A DNA stretch of 64,000 bases from Flavobacterium hydrocarbonoxydans (lineage in GTDB: Bacteria > Bacteroidota > Bacteroidia > Flavobacteriales > Flavobacteriaceae). Location: assembly GCF_009789235.1 (NCBI RefSeq), contig NZ_WSTB01000005.1, forward strand, positions 248,001 through 312,000. The letters are read 5' to 3'. The notes under the pieces were generated by a model that was not told the origin of the DNA, did not search any database, and saw only the letters and a program-made list of their open reading frames with translations. Within the stretch, counting starts at the first letter, position 1, and each line of letters begins with the position of its first letter. The position numbers and the translations under genes were made by a program. Of the stretch, positions 61,852 to 64,000 are shown piece by piece.

Positions 61852-61884
61852 TTGTTATATTTGTTCATAATAATTTATATTTGC
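61852..61884 (+). promoter_or_regulatory. Bacteroidetes promoter for the SusC leader
   Basis: TTTG (61852-61855), 21-bp spacer, -7 box TATATTTG (61877-61884), close to the known TTTG-N19-TAnnTTTG consensus. Transcription would start ~61890, upstream of the structured RNA. Confidence 0.65.
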
Positions 61885-61915
61885 GACTCTTCATATAAAA
61901 ATATTTGAAGCATTC

Positions 61916-62065
61916 GCTTTGAATCTCGTTTTCAAAAACTGGTAATTTTTAAACGCTCGAGATGATAAGTAAGATGCTCACGTCTTCTGGCGTGGGCTCA
62001 CTTATTCGTGCGTAGGGTATACCAGTACCTTGAAAGCGTCTAAGATGAGTTCCGCGCCTTTTTTA
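61916..62065 (+). ncRNA. Structured leader RNA, riboswitch-like
   Basis: Helices read directly: P1 CGCTTT (61916-61921) with AAAGCG (62034-62039); P2 ACTGGTA (61939-61945) with TACCAGT (62021-62027); P3 GATAAGT (61965-61971) with ACTTATT (62001-62007); P4 GCTCACG (61977-61983) with CGTGGGC (61992-61998). ACGCT (61954-61958) could also pair with AGCGT (62036-62040). AAAGCG can instead pair with CGCCTTT (62056-62062) just before a run of T, as in an attenuator. It lies ~230 bp before the SusC gene. I do not recognise a known class. Confidence 0.5.
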
Positions 62066-62215
62066 TGCTAAAAACTCTCCTTTCATTCTTAGCGATATTC
62101 CTTTTTTTATTTAAGTTTTGCGTCATAATGTTAAACCTTTAAACGCTTATGTCTGTGAAATAAAAAATTTATCCTTCTTATGACCATTAAGACGTTTACT
62201 TAATGCATAAAAAAT

Positions 62216-62259
62216 GGCCCTCTACGACAGCGACTAAACTAGTATAGAGGACCGTAGCC
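62216..62259 (+). promoter_or_regulatory. Hairpin in the SusC 5' leader
   Basis: CCTCTA (62219-62224) pairs with TAGAGG (62245-62250), and GGC with GCC outside. CTACG (62222-62226) can instead pair with CGTAG (62253-62257), making the alternatives exclusive. It is 36 bp before the start codon, so it could affect translation. Confidence 0.4.
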
Positions 62260-62294
62260 AATCAAACTATCGTTTAACTAACCAATCCAATATT

Positions 62295-64000
62295 ATGAAT
62301 ATTTTTTCATTTTACAAGGATGGGAAAGCTCTTTATTGCCTATTTTTTATATGGCTCTGTTTTTCTTTTTCATCTCTTTATGCCACAAACTCTATTAGTC
62401 GTAGTATTTCATTTGCTCAACAGTTTCAGGTTCAGGGAACTATTAGCGACGGCTCCAACCCGCTTCCAGGAGTAACCATCGCTATAAAAAGCAAAGGCAA
62501 TTCTGCAACTATTTCCGATTATAGTGGTCAGTACACTCTTTCAGCTTCTCCTTCGGATACTTTAATTGTTTCTTTTATAGGATTTAAAACTATTCTTGTT
62601 TCTGTCCAGAATCGTAAAACAATAGACATTTCATTAGAGTATGATACCACGACGCTAAAGGAAGTTAAGGTCAATGCAGGTTACTATTCTATTAAAGAAA
62701 GTGAGCGTACAGGAAGTATTGCCCGAATCACTGCAAAAGATATTGAAAACCAACCCGTAACGAATGTACTTGCAACTATGCAAGGACGAATGGCCGGTGT
62801 AAGCATTACGCAGACCACGGGGGTTCCCGGTGGAGGATTTGATATTAAAATTCGTGGACAGAACAGTATTCGAAGTGATGGAAATAATCCCCTGTACATC
62901 ATTGATGGTGTTCCTTACGCCTCAGACCCAATAGGGTATAATCAGACTTCGTCCACATTTCCCAGCGTTACAAGTCCATTGAATAGCATAAATCCCGATA
63001 CAATAGAAAGCATTGAGATACTTAAAGATGCTGATGCCACCTCGATATATGGTTCAAGAGGAGCGAATGGAGTGGTGCTGATCACTACTAAAAAAGGTAA
63101 AGGAGGAAAAACTGTTGTGAGTGTTAAAGCTACAACAGGCGCTGGAACAGTAACTAAATTTATGAAGCTTATGGGTACCCAGCAGTATCTTGCCATGCGA
63201 AAACAGGCCTTTGTCAATGATGGTCTCACTCAGTATAATCCATGGGACTATGATATAAACGGAACATGGGATCAGAATCGTGAAACAGACTGGCAGAAAG
63301 AGTTTTTAGGAGGGACGTCGCAGATAACCGATCTGCAGGCTACACTCTCAGGTGGATCTGATAAAACGCAGTTTTTATTAAGCAGTTCGTACCACACAGA
63401 GTCCACCGTGTTTCCCGGCCAGTATATGTACAAGAAAGGAGGGACGCAGCTCAGTATGAGCCACCGCTCCGAAGATAATAGGTTCAAACTCACTTTTTCA
63501 GCGGGATACAATATTCAGGATAATGACCAGCCTGCATATGATCTTACTTCAAGCTCAAGATATCTTGCGCCAAATGCTCCTGCGCTGTATGACACCTCTG
63601 GAAATTTAAATTGGGAAAATGGAACTTGGCAAAACCCGCTTCGTTTCAGAGAAGCTAAGTTTAGATCCAAAACAAATGATCTTGTTACCAGTGCTGTATT
63701 ATCTTATGAAATACTGGATAATTTAGTGCTGAAAAGTAATTTTGGTTTTACAGATTTAAGGCATGAGGAAACCCGTACTTCTCCTTCCACCATCTATAAT
63801 CCTGCTTATCAGTTGACAAGTGCCTATTCGGGTATTTATTTAAATAATACAGACAGGCAGTCTTGGATAGTGGAGCCCCAGGTAAGTTGGGAAAAAGAAA
63901 TGACGTTTGGTAAAGTCAATATTCTGGCTGGAGGAACTTTTCAAAGCCAGACCACTGCGCGGCTGTATCAATTCGGAAGCGGTTTCACATCAAATGACTT
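62295..64000 (+). CDS. SusC/RagA-type TonB-linked outer-membrane receptor (partial)
   Basis: The first 568 codons are visible, cut by the right edge. Signal peptide region (ALYCLFFIWLCFSFSSLYAT), then the carboxypeptidase D regulatory-like domain (QVQGTISDGSNPLPGVTIAI), the plug domain with IRGQNSIRSDGNNPLYIIDG, ILKDADATSIYGSRGANGVV and LITTKKGKGG, followed by beta-barrel strands. This is the SusC/RagA family, which imports glycans or other large nutrients with a SusD partner expected downstream. No STN domain is visible, so signalling to a sigma/anti-sigma pair is less likely. It is preceded by the leader RNA and hairpin. Confidence 0.95.
   Translation, partial: MNIFSFYKDGKALYCLFFIWLCFSFSSLYATNSISRSISFAQQFQVQGTISDGSNPLPGVTIAIKSKGNSATISDYSGQYTLSASPSDTLIVSFIGFKTILVSVQNRKTIDISLEYDTTTLKEVKVNAGYYSIKESERTGSIARITAKDIENQPVTNVLATMQGRMAGVSITQTTGVPGGGFDIKIRGQNSIRSDGNNPLYIIDGVPYASDPIGYNQTSSTFPSVTSPLNSINPDTIESIEILKDADATSIYGSRGANGVVLITTKKGKGGKTVVSVKATTGAGTVTKFMKLMGTQQYLAMRKQAFVNDGLTQYNPWDYDINGTWDQNRETDWQKEFLGGTSQITDLQATLSGGSDKTQFLLSSSYHTESTVFPGQYMYKKGGTQLSMSHRSEDNRFKLTFSAGYNIQDNDQPAYDLTSSSRYLAPNAPALYDTSGNLNWENGTWQNPLRFREAKFRSKTNDLVTSAVLSYEILDNLVLKSNFGFTDLRHEETRTSPSTIYNPAYQLTSAYSGIYLNNTDRQSWIVEPQVSWEKEMTFGKVNILAGGTFQSQTTARLYQFGSGFTSND

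Noticed and set aside
1..64000. rRNA, tRNA and CRISPR arrays
   Set aside because: No regularly spaced repeats of CRISPR type and no stretch I could fold into a tRNA or recognise as rRNA were seen. Faint or divergent tRNAs cannot be excluded without a covariance scan.

Overview
The window is AT-rich Bacteroidota DNA, most like Flavobacteriaceae/Weeksellaceae (Flavobacterium or a relative). Reasons: Bacteroidetes-type Tra proteins (TraE, F, G, J, K, M, N), TAnnTTTG-type -7 promoter elements, a histone H1-like small protein, a SusC/RagA receptor, an IntDOT-like integrase and Rte-type regulators. No rRNA, tRNA or CRISPR array was found. Much of the window is mobile or formerly mobile DNA.

Layout. 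(1) 1-11110, leftward: a type IV secretion (conjugation) operon from a TraD-position membrane protein through TraE, DUF1896, TraF, the TraG/VirB4 ATPase, three related exported helical proteins, TraJ, TraK, a TraL-like protein, TraM and TraN, running off the left edge. (2) 11392-16950: a 402-aa unknown protein, an AraC regulator, a lipoprotein pair, a TPR/AraC membrane regulator and a histone H1-like protein. (3) 17222-19965: decayed and cassette-like DNA with an attC-like palindrome, an unknown 195-aa gene and a 5'-truncated AAA ATPase/TOPRIM (OLD-like) gene. (4) 20231-27258: one end of an integrative element, with an IntDOT-like integrase, an 86-bp palindromic region, ssb, DUF932 and a short PRTRC cluster (E, C, a frameshifted gene, an unknown gene, B, ThiF). 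(5) 27602-31090: AraC regulator, heme-motif lipoprotein, PAP2 phosphatase, DoxX and a ChrA-type chromate transporter. (6) 31231-32614: an IS110 element abutting the last ~100 codons of a MobC/TraG coupling protein, which marks a deletion of the mob region. (7) 32747-58309: a large sulfur, thiol and redox island. (8) 58399-60300: rteC cut by an IS91 element. (9) 60305-64000: alpha/beta hydrolase, small HTH regulator with palindromic operators, a structured leader RNA and the start of a SusC-type receptor.

The main system is the sulfur island. A Crp/Fnr regulator is followed by TauE, sulfide:quinone oxidoreductase, cytochrome bd (cydB has a 1-base deletion), a 1-Cys peroxiredoxin, a cytosolic persulfide dioxygenase/rhodanese fusion, a rhodanese, a TPMT-like methyltransferase, DUF2892 and HMA proteins, a second methyltransferase, a YeeE/YedE pair, an exported second dioxygenase/rhodanese, an RND efflux tripartite set, three TlpA thioredoxins, a DsbD pair, an exported DsrE protein and a SoxB-like metallophosphatase. 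Four promoter regions carry TGTAAC-N4-GTnnCn sites, and at each a -7-like element begins exactly 29.5 bp downstream of the site centre. This suggests one regulator activates most of the island, which would take up or export, oxidise, methylate and detoxify sulfide, persulfide and thiosulfate. The joint function is inferred; the gene families and operator spacing are read directly.

Several genes are broken: the ATPase/TOPRIM, a PRTRC-linked gene, mobC, cydB and rteC. The second element is therefore probably no longer self-transmissible, and it served as a landing place for cargo.
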